From contig JBBQSA010000001.1 in NCBI GenBank assembly GCA_038214295.1, positions 62,001-126,000 on the forward strand: a stretch of 64,000 bases of DNA, read 5' to 3'. Of the stretch, positions 1-8,206 are shown one piece after another (the stretch's first letter is position 1; each line of letters opens with the position of its first letter). The notes below the pieces were generated by a model, which saw nothing but the letters and a program-made list of their open reading frames with translations, ran no database searches and was not told the origin of the DNA. This stretch comes from SHZI01 sp038214295. Lineage in GTDB: Bacteria > Pseudomonadota > Gammaproteobacteria > Steroidobacterales > GCA-2729495. The position numbers and the translations under genes are program-made.

Positions 1-202
1 CGATGACATCCATCGTGCCGACGATCCCGGGTTCACTACAGCTGGAGTGGTAGAAGAACGCGATATCGCCCCTGGCAAACTGGTCCCGGAACATGTTCCT
101 TACCTGGTAATTGCGCACCCCTCCCCAACTGGTCCGCCGGTCCCTGCGCAGGTCATCGATGCCGTAGACGGACGGCTCCGACTTCATAAGCCAGTAATTC
201 AT
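1..202 (-). CDS. EVE-domain protein, N-terminal part (cut by window edge)
   Basis: The minus strand reads from an ATG at 202 to the window edge as 67 codons. The opening MNYWLMKSEPSVYGIDDL, followed by SWGGVRNYQVRNMF and GDIAFFYHSS, is the characteristic start of bacterial EVE-domain proteins, relatives of thymocyte nuclear protein 1. The EVE fold belongs to the PUA-like group that binds modified bases, and the exact bacterial role is usually unknown. The C-terminal half lies outside the window. The gene diverges from the membrane protein gene at 308. The family call is confident; the function is not. Confidence 0.88.
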   Translation of the reverse strand, partial: MNYWLMKSEPSVYGIDDLRRDRRTSWGGVRNYQVRNMFRDQFARGDIAFFYHSSCSEPGIVGTMDVI

Positions 203-307
203 GGCGGTCACCTGCAGCACTGACGACGGACCGGGGCAGGCGGGCGCCAATTGAGGCCGCTCGCCCGAAGCGGCATGATGGCGCGGGAAAACCGCGGAGG
301 AGAAGTC

Positions 308-880
308 ATGCTCGGCCGGCTGCAGGATTTCGTGCTTCGCATTTCCAGAACCTGGTGGTTGTACCTGGGTGTGTTCGCCCTGTTCGTCGGCTCTCTCGGG
401 TCACTCATGCAGATCGGGGCCCGGTTTCCCGCTGTCTCCGGCGGCGCCATGCCCTTCGACCTGCAGAATGACCTTCAGTCAGGCCAGGTCTATGCACAGC
501 TGGCAGGCTATACCGACCAGGCCAAGACTCTTTATTACGCCTTCACGCTGATCGACTACGCCTTTCCCTTCTTCGCCGGGCTGTTCATCACCGCAACGGT
601 CGCGTTTTGCCTGCGCCACAGCCTGCCCAGGCTCTACGCCTTGCTTGTGCAGCGAAGACTGCTGCTGTTGCTGCTGCTCGCCACGGCCTTCGACTGGCTG
701 GAAAACGTCACCGCCCTGAGCGCGATCGTCCTCTACCCGTCGACGTTCGGCTGGCTCCCGCCGCTGCTCGTCGTCGCCAAAAAATGCAAACTCGCCTTCA
801 GCCTGATCAGCAACGGCGTGATGTTCATCAGTGTGCTGACCGCCGCCGGCTTCTGGCTCGCGCGATGGCGCCGACCCTAG
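308..880 (+). CDS. Small integral membrane protein of unknown function
   Basis: This is a 190-residue protein. I chose the ATG at 308 because GGAGGAG at 296-302 sits six bases upstream; an in-frame upstream extension lacks such a site. There are hydrophobic segments near residues 13-35, 75-100, 113-130, 138-160 and 165-185, so about four to five membrane spans. Leucines cluster around residues 117-124. A tryptophan-rich FDWLENVTALSA-type stretch follows. I do not recognise a named family. The stop codon overlaps that of the convergent MFS gene in a shared CTAG. Confidence 0.8.
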   Translation: MLGRLQDFVLRISRTWWLYLGVFALFVGSLGSLMQIGARFPAVSGGAMPFDLQNDLQSGQVYAQLAGYTDQAKTLYYAFTLIDYAFPFFAGLFITATVAFCLRHSLPRLYALLVQRRLLLLLLLATAFDWLENVTALSAIVLYPSTFGWLPPLLVVAKKCKLAFSLISNGVMFISVLTAAGFWLARWRRP

Positions 881-2250
881 GCGGCCGTGGCAGTAGCCCG
901 CTCGACAGTCCGGTTCTTCAGGCCAAAACCCGCCAGCACCAGGATCGCCGTCAGGATGCCGAGAACCAGCAGCGCAAGCTGGTAGCCGGGCGTCCCGCCG
1001 CCCCGCGAGGCCGCCACGCCGCCAATGACGGCCGCGCCTGACAGCTGGCCCACGGCGAGGAACACGGTGAGCAGTCCCTGGGCAGTGCCGCGGTCTGCCG
1101 GCAAGGCCTCGTTCAGCACGATATAGCGGAGCGGCGCGCCGAGCAGGGCCGAAAATCCGAAGCCGCCGATGATCCCGCCGACTACGAACAGGGTGATGGT
1201 GAGGTCTGCGAGTGCGTAGATCAGCGCACCGATGGCCACGCAAGCGAGGCCGAGCTGGACGATTGCCCGCGAACCCAGGACGTTCAGCAACCTGCCCATC
1301 AGTGGCGCGCCGATGGTTGTGGCAAGAACCGACGGCAACAGCAGGAGGCTGGCGTTGTAGTCCGTGACGCCCAGGGCGGCCACCGCCAGTGCCGGAAAGA
1401 AAGCGGAGCCGGCCTCGAGGGTTCCCGTACCAATGGCGATCGCCGCGGTCAACCGCATCTGGAGAGAGCCCAGCAGACGCGGCGGAACGATCGGGTCGGC
1501 CGCTGAACGCTCAACCCGCCAGAAGACCGGCAACAGCACGACGGCGAGAAAGGCGAAGGGGGCCACTGGCAGCGATGTAACGCTGGCAGCGAGGTTACTG
1601 CTGTCCATCTCGGTAAACACCACGGCGACGCTGCCGAGCACGACCGAGAGCAGCAGCGCCCCCACGGCGTCGAATGGCTTCGGGGCAGCACTACCGGCTC
1701 CCGGTAGCAGGCGCAGCGCCTGCCAGATCAGCGGCAGGACGATGGGTATGTTAATGAGGAACAACCAGTGCCAGGACCAGCGCAGGAAGATACCGCCAAG
1801 GATGGGGCCAATCAGGAAGGCGATGCCGAACACGGCTCCCAGCAAGCCCAGCGTCGGTCCCCGCTTTTCGGGCGGAAAGGTATCGCCAATGACGGCGCTT
1901 GCGACCGGGAAGATGCCGCCGGCGCCGAGGCCCTGGATCGCCCGGCCAATGAGCAGCACCGAGAAACTCGGTGCCAGGACGAGGACCAGGGAGCCCAGCC
2001 CGAACAGGGACAGGTTGAGCACATATATGGCCCGGCGCCCGAACCGGTCCGACAGCTTGGCCATGAGCGGCGTGCCCATGAGCTGGAAGAGCACGTAGAT
2101 ATTGAATACCCAGGCCAGTGCCCGTGCGTCGACACCGAAATCGGCCTGGATAGCCGGAAGTGCCGGGCCAATGATCGCGAGGTCGAGAGCGCCGACGAGG
2201 ACGCCAACGAAGAGGATCAGCAGCAGCGGCCTCAGGTTCGTGTTATTCAC
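877..2250 (-). CDS. MFS drug-type exporter, DHA2-like
   Basis: This is a 457-residue, strongly hydrophobic protein of the major facilitator superfamily. The motif-A-like loop MAKLSDRFGRRAIYV follows the second span, and the length and hydrophobic profile fit the 14-span DHA2 drug:proton antiporters. The likely start is the GTG at 2250, just before the first span (LLLILFVGVLVGALDLAIIGP). An ATG at 2346 is the alternative and would add 32 residues without membrane character. It lies directly downstream of a TetR gene on the same strand, the usual arrangement for a regulator and the exporter it controls. The substrate is unknown. Confidence 0.9.
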   Translation of the reverse strand: MNNTNLRPLLLILFVGVLVGALDLAIIGPALPAIQADFGVDARALAWVFNIYVLFQLMGTPLMAKLSDRFGRRAIYVLNLSLFGLGSLVLVLAPSFSVLLIGRAIQGLGAGGIFPVASAVIGDTFPPEKRGPTLGLLGAVFGIAFLIGPILGGIFLRWSWHWLFLINIPIVLPLIWQALRLLPGAGSAAPKPFDAVGALLLSVVLGSVAVVFTEMDSSNLAASVTSLPVAPFAFLAVVLLPVFWRVERSAADPIVPPRLLGSLQMRLTAAIAIGTGTLEAGSAFFPALAVAALGVTDYNASLLLLPSVLATTIGAPLMGRLLNVLGSRAIVQLGLACVAIGALIYALADLTITLFVVGGIIGGFGFSALLGAPLRYIVLNEALPADRGTAQGLLTVFLAVGQLSGAAVIGGVAASRGGGTPGYQLALLVLGILTAILVLAGFGLKNRTVERATATAA

Positions 2251-2356
2251 GGTAGGCACCCCGGGAGCAACGCATTTTGCGGCGCAAGTGTACTGCAGGC
2301 CTCGAACGTCCGGGTTGATGTCCTGGCCGGGGCCGACATCCGCCATGGCCAGCCCA

Positions 2357-2944
2357 TCAGGTTTCCAGCATGCGGAGGACGGATCGCCGCAACTCGCGTT
2401 TGACGGCTGCCGTATTGCCCCGCTGCATGGCCTGGCCGGCCGCCGCTTCGACCATGCCCCTGATGAGCGCCACGACGAGGCTGGCATCGCGGCGCTTGCC
2501 CCTGAGTGCCTCCGCGACCGCGGTCGTGATTACCGCGGCGGGCGCCTCGTGCAGTTCCATGAGTTGCTTCCGCAGTTCCGGTGCATCCGTGCGAATCTCA
2601 GCCATGAAGGCAAGATTCCCGTGCGCGGGACTGGTGGCGATGTCGATTTGCATATCCAGCCAGGCGCCGATCCGCTCGAGTGGGTCGCCATGGCTGTCCT
2701 GCAGCCTGTGCATCTCGGTGACGTAGGCGCCCATGTCGCGCTGTACACAGGCAAACAGGATGAAATCCTTGTTTCGGTAGTAGCGGTACAGGGAATTCCG
2801 GGCAAGCCCGACGGCCTGGGCAATGTCGTCCATGTCGGTCTGGCGGTAGCCGCGCTCGAGGAAGAGATTGTTCGCCGCATCCAGGATCCGGGCCGTCTGG
2901 ACCCGGACGTGTTCCTCGATACTGGAAGCCTCAATCCTTGGCAT
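2357..2944 (-). CDS. TetR/AcrR-family transcriptional repressor
   Basis: This is about 195 residues. The N-terminal helix-turn-helix reads ILDAANNLFLERGYRQTDMDDIAQAVGL in two parts, then SLYRYYRNKDFIL, which is classic TetR. The C-terminal ligand domain is divergent. I chose the ATG at 2944 because AAGG lies six bases upstream and because a minus-strand promoter at 3043-3015 places transcription initiation near 3008, ruling out in-frame starts further upstream. A second ATG at 2959 sits in the other copy of a 15-bp tandem duplication. It is the likely repressor of the adjacent MFS exporter and of itself. Confidence 0.92.
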   Translation of the reverse strand: MPRIEASSIEEHVRVQTARILDAANNLFLERGYRQTDMDDIAQAVGLARNSLYRYYRNKDFILFACVQRDMGAYVTEMHRLQDSHGDPLERIGAWLDMQIDIATSPAHGNLAFMAEIRTDAPELRKQLMELHEAPAAVITTAVAEALRGKRRDASLVVALIRGMVEAAAGQAMQRGNTAAVKRELRRSVLRMLET

Positions 2945-2965
2945 GATCGGCCTTGGCATGATCGG
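2936..2965. repeat. 15-bp tandem duplication at the TetR start codon
   Basis: The unit ccttggcatgatcgg occurs twice in direct succession (2936-2950 and 2951-2965). Each copy carries a possible ATG for the minus-strand TetR gene, so the gene has two equivalent starts 15 bases apart, encoding a repeated IMPRP-type segment. Only the downstream ATG has an AAGG ribosome-site-like sequence, which is supplied by the duplication itself. Confidence 0.9.
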
Positions 2966-3014
2966 CCCGGGTCGCGATGAACATTTGCTGAACGCTTTTC
3001 GGGAACGGGCCTTC

Positions 3015-3043
3015 ATCATGCAAGCATGGCGACGTTTCGTCAA
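3015..3043 (-). promoter_or_regulatory. Putative sigma-70 promoter with palindromic operator for tetR-MFS
   Basis: On the minus strand TTGACG (3043-3038) and CATGAT (3020-3015) are separated by exactly 17 bases, a good -35/-10 pair. The palindrome GACG-ttt-CGTC (3031-3041) overlaps the -35 element, the expected place for a self-repressing TetR dimer. Initiation would fall near 3008, about 60 bases upstream of the chosen start codon. Confidence 0.5.
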
Positions 3044-3303
3044 TGTTTGTCGGTAAGATCCCTGCCCCACGGTTTCCTCCCCACATAGTCGTCAGCGAGA
3101 CGCACGGGCGGCGTGTCTTTTGGTGTATCCTTTCGGCGCTCGCGTACTACACGCGGGCATCGCAGAGGGACGGGATCCGGCGGCGGTGCGAAATTCTTCC
3201 GGGCGGGGTGTCCGGAAGCATGCGTTCCGCCAACCGGCTGGGCGTTTCGAGAGGCCGCTTGAGTCTGGCCGATTTATAAATTGTGAATACAGGAGGACGA
3301 CCG
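3044..3303 (+). other. Intergenic region upstream of the Ala-rich lipoprotein
   Basis: I see no convincing gene in this stretch. A TATAAA at 3275-3280 could be a -10 element, but no good -35 stands at the right distance. AGGAGG ends about eight bases before the ATG at 3304 and is a strong ribosome binding site. Confidence 0.4.
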
Positions 3304-3666
3304 ATGAGCACGATGATTCGTCAGGCATGGCTTGCCCTGCCAATGGCGCTGGTAATGATCGCCGGCTGCGGTGGCAAGCCTGCCGAGAAGGCTGCTGATT
3401 CCGCCACCGCCGCCATGGACAGCGCGTCCCAGGCTGCTGACGCTGCGGGTGATGCCGCTGGCGCCGCTGCCGATGCCGCTAGCGCTGCTGCTGATGCGAC
3501 TGGCACGGCTGCTGAAGGTGCGGCTGACGCCGCTTCCGACGCCGCTGCCGGTGCCGCTGATGCCGCTGCTGGCGCTGCTGCCGATGCCACCAGCTCTGCT
3601 GGCGCCGCCGTCGAAAGCGCGGGCGATGCCATGCAGAATGCCGGCGAGGCGATGAAGAAGGACTGA
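3304..3666 (+). CDS. Alanine-rich low-complexity lipoprotein
   Basis: This is a 120-residue protein. Residues 1-20 form a lipoprotein signal ending in the lipobox-like VMIAGC, so the mature chain would begin at a lipidated cysteine. The rest is a run of Ala, Asp, Ser and Gly built from DAA/GAA/SAA-like triplets, predicted as one long amphipathic helix, ending in MKKD. It resembles alanine-zipper or Lpp-like periplasmic lipoproteins in general form but not in sequence. The DNA is low-complexity GCT/GCC/GAT repeats and leaves other frames open as shadows. A strong AGGAGG precedes the ATG and a clear terminator follows. The function is unknown. Confidence 0.85.
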   Translation: MSTMIRQAWLALPMALVMIAGCGGKPAEKAADSATAAMDSASQAADAAGDAAGAAADAASAAADATGTAAEGAADAASDAAAGAADAAAGAAADATSSAGAAVESAGDAMQNAGEAMKKD

Positions 3667-3693
3667 TTGACCCGCAAGAGTCAGTCGACGAAG

Positions 3694-3725
3694 ACAGGGG
3701 CCGCAATTGCGGCCCCTGTTGTTTT
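3694..3725 (+). terminator. Intrinsic terminator after the Ala-rich lipoprotein gene
   Basis: ACAGGGGCCGC (3694-3704) pairs perfectly with GCGGCCCCTGT (3709-3719) around an AATT loop, followed by TGTTTT. It ends transcription 28 bases after the stop codon. Confidence 0.9.
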
Positions 3726-3863
3726 GCGGGGCCAGTTTCGGTCGAACCAGTCCCACTAAAACCAGTCCCACCCAACCCAATTTCTCTCGTCCCCGCTTCC
3801 CGGGCGGATGACTGCCAGCCCTGACGGGCACTGTCCCGGGGCGCCCCTGCTATAGTCCTGCGC

Positions 3864-4808
3864 ATGCGTTGGCTGCGCTATCTGGCCCTCGGGTCTGGCG
3901 GTCTACTCGCGGTTTGCGCCGTCGGGTTTCTGGTTGCAGCCTGGGTCTACCGGGACATCCCGGCGGAAGTCCTGGAGGCGAAGTACACGACCCCAGCCTC
4001 CCGCTTTCTCAACGTGGACGGTGTACGCATCCACTACCGGGACGAAGGGACCGGGCCGCCTCTGGTCCTGATCCACGCCAATTTCGGCAACCTGCTCAGC
4101 TGGGACGGCTGGGTCGACACGCTGAAGGACCGGCACCGGATACTCCGCTTCGACATGACGGGCCACGGCCTCACAGGACCGGACCCGTCCGGGGACTACA
4201 GCCTCCAGCGCACGGTGCAACTGACGGAGCGGTTCGTGGATGCGCTCGGCCTCACGCGCTTTGCCATCGGCGGCACTTCAATTGGCGGCACCGTCGCCCT
4301 GCATTACGCGGCTGCCCATCCCGAGCGCGTGGACCGGCTCATCCTGCTCAGCCCAGGCGCGCTCGAGGGGCGCGCGGTGCAGCAGGCCGGGGGCTCCCTG
4401 CCATGGATCGCCAATATTCTCGAGTACATCACGCCGAGAGCCCTGGCCCGGTTCATGCTGACCAGCCGCTATGGCGATCCTGCGAAGGTTGACGACAAGC
4501 TCATCGACCGCTGGTACGAGATGTGGCTGCGCGAGGGGCAGCGCGCCGCGATCCTGGCCCGCCTCCGCACCTACTCGAGCGCAGACCTCGATAAGGTCAC
4601 TGCCGCCGTGCGTGTGCCCACTCTGATTCTCTGGGGGGAGAAGAATCCCCAGGTGCCGGTCGCGCAGGCGGATGAGCTCCGCAGGATGCTGGTCAATGCA
4701 CCGGAGGTGAAGGTCATCACCTATCCCGGCGTCGGCCACATGGCCGCCGACGAGGCCGGGCCGCTGATCGCGCAGGATGTCGGCGCGTACCTCGATTCCG
4801 GGAGGTGA
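3864..4808 (+). CDS. Membrane-anchored alpha/beta hydrolase
   Basis: This is a 314-residue protein. Residues 5-28 form an N-terminal membrane anchor, and the alpha/beta-hydrolase domain starts near residue 50. The nucleophile elbow GTSIGG puts Ser139 as nucleophile and GVGH gives His292. The usual acid position reads GEKN, so Asn261 stands where Asp is normal; another residue may act as the acid or activity may be altered. An HxNFG-type oxyanion region (HANFGN) is at 71-76. The stop overlaps the next gene's ribosome binding site region, so the two are probably co-transcribed. The substrate is unknown. Confidence 0.88.
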   Translation: MRWLRYLALGSGGLLAVCAVGFLVAAWVYRDIPAEVLEAKYTTPASRFLNVDGVRIHYRDEGTGPPLVLIHANFGNLLSWDGWVDTLKDRHRILRFDMTGHGLTGPDPSGDYSLQRTVQLTERFVDALGLTRFAIGGTSIGGTVALHYAAAHPERVDRLILLSPGALEGRAVQQAGGSLPWIANILEYITPRALARFMLTSRYGDPAKVDDKLIDRWYEMWLREGQRAAILARLRTYSSADLDKVTAAVRVPTLILWGEKNPQVPVAQADELRRMLVNAPEVKVITYPGVGHMAADEAGPLIAQDVGAYLDSGR

Positions 4809-4813
4809 TGTTC

Positions 4814-5290
4814 ATGCGCCCCTTACCGGGACTGACGCGTGCCATTGGCCTGATCACCGGGGTTGCCCTGACGCTGGCTGTCACCTTTGGCAGCACCCGG
4901 TCGCTCGCCCAGTCGGGTCCCACGCCAGCCCCGGCGGCGAGCAGTCCGACGCCCTGGAATACCGGCACCGCACCACCACCCGGCCGCGAGCAGCGGAGCG
5001 ACAGCACGCTCGCCATCCGGATCTACGACGGCGATATCCGGGCACCGCAGGACCGGCCCGCTCCACGCAAGGGTGACGAGCCCGCCTACGCGGTGGACGT
5101 CAGTGCGGTGATGACTCATTGCGCCAATGGTCAGATGCTGATCACGGCGCTGGTGATTGGTGGCGAACTCACGCCGCTCGACGCCCGCTGCCCGGAAACG
5201 CCGGCCAGGACGCCGGCCAGTACCCCGGCGCAACCAGCGCCGCAGTGCGATCCCAACCGCTGGACCTGTGCAGCGGCGCCGGACAAGTGA
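4814..5290 (+). CDS. Secreted proline-rich protein of unknown function
   Basis: This is a 158-residue protein. The ATG at 4814 is chosen because GGGAGG (4800-4805) stands at ideal distance; two upstream in-frame starts are too close to it. Residues 1-32 look like a signal peptide cleaved near SLAQS. The mature part has a Pro/Ala-rich linker, a central segment AYAVDVSAVMTHCANGQMLI and a short C-terminal tail with two further cysteines. The four cysteines in the mature part could form disulfides in the periplasm. I recognise no domain. It is translationally coupled to the upstream hydrolase gene. Confidence 0.7.
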   Translation: MRPLPGLTRAIGLITGVALTLAVTFGSTRSLAQSGPTPAPAASSPTPWNTGTAPPPGREQRSDSTLAIRIYDGDIRAPQDRPAPRKGDEPAYAVDVSAVMTHCANGQMLITALVIGGELTPLDARCPETPARTPASTPAQPAPQCDPNRWTCAAAPDK

Positions 5291-5387
5291 CGCCGGCGCC
5301 CGGTCGCCGGTATGGTGCCAGCTTGCTATCCTGAGGTTTCACACAACCCGCGCACGCTTTCTGCGCCCTTGATGTTGGAGATTGCCC

Positions 5388-5843
5388 ATGCGTCGCCTCG
5401 TACTTTCCGGACTCCTCGCCTGCCTTGTCACCGGCTTCTCCGCCGTTACCTGGAGCGCCACGACGCCCGCGGATGCCATCAAGTACCGCAAAGCCGTCAT
5501 GAGCGGCATGTCCGCGCACGTGGCTGCGTTCATGCTGATCAACTTCGGCAAGGTCGAGCACCAGGAATACCTCAAGTCCCACGCGAACGCGCTTGCCGAC
5601 CTGGGCACCCAGGCCAAGGTGCTGTTTCCCGCCGGCAGCGACAAGGGCGATACGGATGCACTGCCGCTGATCTGGAAGGAGCAGGAGCAGTTCAACAAGC
5701 TGGCAGCGGACCTGGAGACGTCATCGGCCAGGCTGCGGGACGCGGTTGCCGCCAACGACAAGGCCGGCACTATGACCGCGTTCAAGTCACTGGGCGAGGC
5801 CTGCAAGGGCTGTCACGACCGTTACCGCAAGAAGGTCGACTGA
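5388..5843 (+). CDS. Class II cytochrome c (cytochrome c'-like)
   Basis: This is a 151-residue protein with a signal peptide ending near TWSA (about residue 24). A helical body follows, and a single haem motif CKGCH (Cys139, Cys142, His143) sits near the C-terminus, followed by DRYRKK. A C-terminal CxxCH after a four-helix body is diagnostic of cytochrome c' / c-556 proteins, which are periplasmic and carry electrons or bind gases such as NO. TTGGAGA precedes the ATG. The next gene, also a c-type cytochrome, begins two bases after the stop, so the two probably form one unit. Confidence 0.93.
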   Translation: MRRLVLSGLLACLVTGFSAVTWSATTPADAIKYRKAVMSGMSAHVAAFMLINFGKVEHQEYLKSHANALADLGTQAKVLFPAGSDKGDTDALPLIWKEQEQFNKLAADLETSSARLRDAVAANDKAGTMTAFKSLGEACKGCHDRYRKKVD

Positions 5844-5844
5844 G

Positions 5845-6798
5845 TTGCCGGCGCCAGGACCGGGAGGCCCAGGCGCCTCCCGGTCCGGAACCCGCCGTGC
5901 GCGTGGACCGGGACTGCTACTGGCCCTCGTGCTGGGCATGTCGCCTGGCATGGCACGGGCCGCGGATAACCCGGCCACGGTGGAGCGCGGACGCTACCTG
6001 GTTCACGCGGGTGGCTGCCTGACCTGTCATACCGCCGACAGGCCGGGTGCAGTACCTCTCGCGGGCGGGCGCGCCATCAAGACGGCGTTCGGTACGTTCT
6101 ACACGCCGAATCTCACGCCGGATGCCGGCACCGGCCTCGCCAACTGGACCGATGCGGACCTGTCGCGTGCGCTGAGGGAAGGCGTGGCGCCTGACGGCAG
6201 TTACTACTACCCGGTCTTCCCCTACCCGGCCTACACGGGAATCGCGGACGCGGACATCGCTGCCATTGGCGCCTACCTGCGCAGCCTGAAGCCGGTCCGC
6301 CTGGCCCCAAAGGCGCACGAACTGCCCTGGTACCTGTCGTCCCGACTGGTGATGCTGGGCTGGAATTTCCTTAACTTCACCCCAGGCCGCTTCTGGCCGG
6401 ACCCGGCCGGCGGCGCGGACTGGAATCGGGGCGCGTACCTGGTCCGGCACTTGGGCCATTGCGGCGAATGCCACACGCCCCGGAACGCCCTTGGCGGCCT
6501 CGATCACAGCCGGGAACTAGCCGGCAATCCCGAGGGGCCGGACGGCGAGAAGATCCCGGCCATCACACCGGATCCGAAGACCGGAATTGGCGCCTGGTCG
6601 GCCGATGAAATCGTTCTTTTCCTCGAGATCGGGGTGATGCCGGACGGCGACTTTGCCGGCTCGGCCATGAGCGACGTCATCGACGACAACACGGCGCGAC
6701 TCACGCCGGGGGACCGGCTGGCCATCGCTACCTACCTCAGGACAGCGGCAAGGACAGCGGCAAGGGCAGCGGCAAGCCCGGCGGGTAACGGCCGGTAA
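5845..6798 (+). CDS. Diheme cytochrome c
   Basis: This is about 317 residues with a likely TTG start at 5845, just after the upstream stop. No in-frame ATG precedes the signal peptide core LLLALVLGMSPGMARA. Two haem motifs are present, CLTCH near residue 57 and CGECH near residue 210, each followed by a cytochrome c fold with a Met region. The architecture matches cytochrome subunits that take electrons from periplasmic dehydrogenases (alcohol or gluconate dehydrogenase type), although no dehydrogenase gene is adjacent. The C-terminus carries a 12-bp triplicated repeat. The partner oxidoreductase is unknown. Confidence 0.9.
   Translation: MPAPGPGGPGASRSGTRRARGPGLLLALVLGMSPGMARAADNPATVERGRYLVHAGGCLTCHTADRPGAVPLAGGRAIKTAFGTFYTPNLTPDAGTGLANWTDADLSRALREGVAPDGSYYYPVFPYPAYTGIADADIAAIGAYLRSLKPVRLAPKAHELPWYLSSRLVMLGWNFLNFTPGRFWPDPAGGADWNRGAYLVRHLGHCGECHTPRNALGGLDHSRELAGNPEGPDGEKIPAITPDPKTGIGAWSADEIVLFLEIGVMPDGDFAGSAMSDVIDDNTARLTPGDRLAIATYLRTAARTAARAAASPAGNGR
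6741..6776 (+). repeat. Three 12-bp tandem repeats in the diheme cytochrome gene
   Basis: The unit gacagcggcaag is repeated three times with one substitution (6741-6752, 6753-6764, 6765-6776). It encodes TAAR-TAAR-AAAS at the C-terminus and probably varies in copy number by slippage. Confidence 0.85.
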
Positions 6799-6919
6799 GC
6801 GCCGGAGCGCGAGACTTGCCATAATCAGGCCCGGTGGCCGCGTGAGCGCCGTCACACTCTGGGACTGCACCCGCTGATACATTGAGCGCGCCGGTTTCGA
6901 CAAGAACAAGAACAGCCTG

Positions 6920-8134
6920 ATGGCAAGCCCGCTGACTACCCGTCTCGTGCCGATTTCCTGTGCGCAACTGCAGGTCGGCATGTATGTGGCGGAACTCGAC
7001 AGGCCCTGGCTCCAGACCACCTTCCACACCCACGGATTCCTGATCAACCAGGCCGAGCAGATCGATGAACTGCGCCGGGTCTGCGCGTACGTCTATGTCG
7101 ATCCCGTGCTGTCCGAGCACGGCGATGGCGAGATGTTCTCCACGGGCCTGACCGCCCGGATCGAGTCGCTGCCCGGGGGTGAGCCACTGACACCGCTGGC
7201 GCGGCAGCGGGCGGAGTTGCATGAACTCGGCCATGCATTCGCCGTGGCCGTGCAGGCGCTTCGTCGCTCCGAAGAGCTGGTGCTGGCTCCCCTGCGCCGT
7301 GCGGTCGACCCCATCGTCGTCAGCCTAGCCGCGGATCGGGACACGATTCCCTGGCTGCTCGCGACCGAGGTGAAGATGGGCTTCCTGCACCGGCGTGCGC
7401 TTGGCTGCGCCGTGCTGATGGCGCTGGCGGGCCGGCATATCGGCTTCGAACGGCCGGTCCTGACCGAGCTCGCCCTGGCCGGCCTGCTGCTGGACATCGG
7501 CAAGCTGTCGGTGCCGGTGACGATCCTCGCCAAGACCCAGCCACTGAACGACCACGAGCGGGACTTCGTCGAGCGGCATGTGCGCCGGGGCCTGTACATG
7601 GTCCAGTCGGCTGCGTCCATTTCGCCAACGGTGGAGGAATCTGTCCTCGGTCACCATGAACGGCTGGACGGTAGCGGCTATCCGCGCGGCTTGCGCGGGA
7701 CATCCATACCGCTGTCGGCGCGCCTGGCCGGCCTCGTGGATACGTACGACGCCATGCTGCTCGACCGGCGCTACGCGCCGGCGCTGGCCGCGCACAACGC
7801 CATGCGCCTGGTCAACGGCATGTGCGGCAGGAAGTTCGACACGGACATCGTGCGGCACTTCCTGCGAGTCCTGGGACTGCACCCGACAGGTTCCTGGGTG
7901 CAGATCGCGGACGGGCGGCTTGGCATCGTGCGGCAGCAGGCCGACGATGAGCCCATGAGGCCGCACATCGCCCTCCTGAGCGACAGCGCCGGCCGCCGGC
8001 TCCCCGCCGGCCCCAGCCTGTGGCAGCCAATCCGGCGCAGCGACATCGTGCGCGTGCTGCAGTCCGGCTCCGTGCGCGTCGCGCGTGACCAACTCTCCGA
8101 GGCCCTGGACGCGGCAGCCAACCTCGCTGCCTGA
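6920..8134 (+). CDS. DUF3391 + HD-GYP-type protein with altered HD motif
   Basis: This is 404 residues. The N-terminal DUF3391 region contains QLQVGMYVAELDRPWL, and the HD-GYP domain occupies about residues 145-330. HD-GYP enzymes hydrolyse cyclic di-GMP. The GYP signature HHERLDGSGYP (residues 245-255) is intact, but the metal-binding HD pair reads LLLDIGK, with Leu191 where His is expected and Asp192 retained. It may therefore be an inactive sensor or an active variant of a DUF3391 subfamily; I cannot tell from sequence alone. A second such gene in this window shows the same change. No clear ribosome binding site precedes the ATG. Confidence 0.9.
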   Translation: MASPLTTRLVPISCAQLQVGMYVAELDRPWLQTTFHTHGFLINQAEQIDELRRVCAYVYVDPVLSEHGDGEMFSTGLTARIESLPGGEPLTPLARQRAELHELGHAFAVAVQALRRSEELVLAPLRRAVDPIVVSLAADRDTIPWLLATEVKMGFLHRRALGCAVLMALAGRHIGFERPVLTELALAGLLLDIGKLSVPVTILAKTQPLNDHERDFVERHVRRGLYMVQSAASISPTVEESVLGHHERLDGSGYPRGLRGTSIPLSARLAGLVDTYDAMLLDRRYAPALAAHNAMRLVNGMCGRKFDTDIVRHFLRVLGLHPTGSWVQIADGRLGIVRQQADDEPMRPHIALLSDSAGRRLPAGPSLWQPIRRSDIVRVLQSGSVRVARDQLSEALDAAANLAA

Positions 8135-8157
8135 TTCCGTCCCGGGCCGGCGGAATC
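8133..8157 (+). other. Hairpin at the end of the HD-GYP gene
   Basis: GATTCCG (8133-8139) pairs with CGGAATC (8151-8157), starting inside the stop codon. There is no T-run, so it is at best a Rho-independent terminator lacking a tail, or an mRNA-stabilising hairpin. Confidence 0.35.
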
Positions 8158-8206
8158 CGGCGTCCTGCTAGACTGGAATTTCCCTTAAGTCCGGGATCTC
8201 CCTGTC

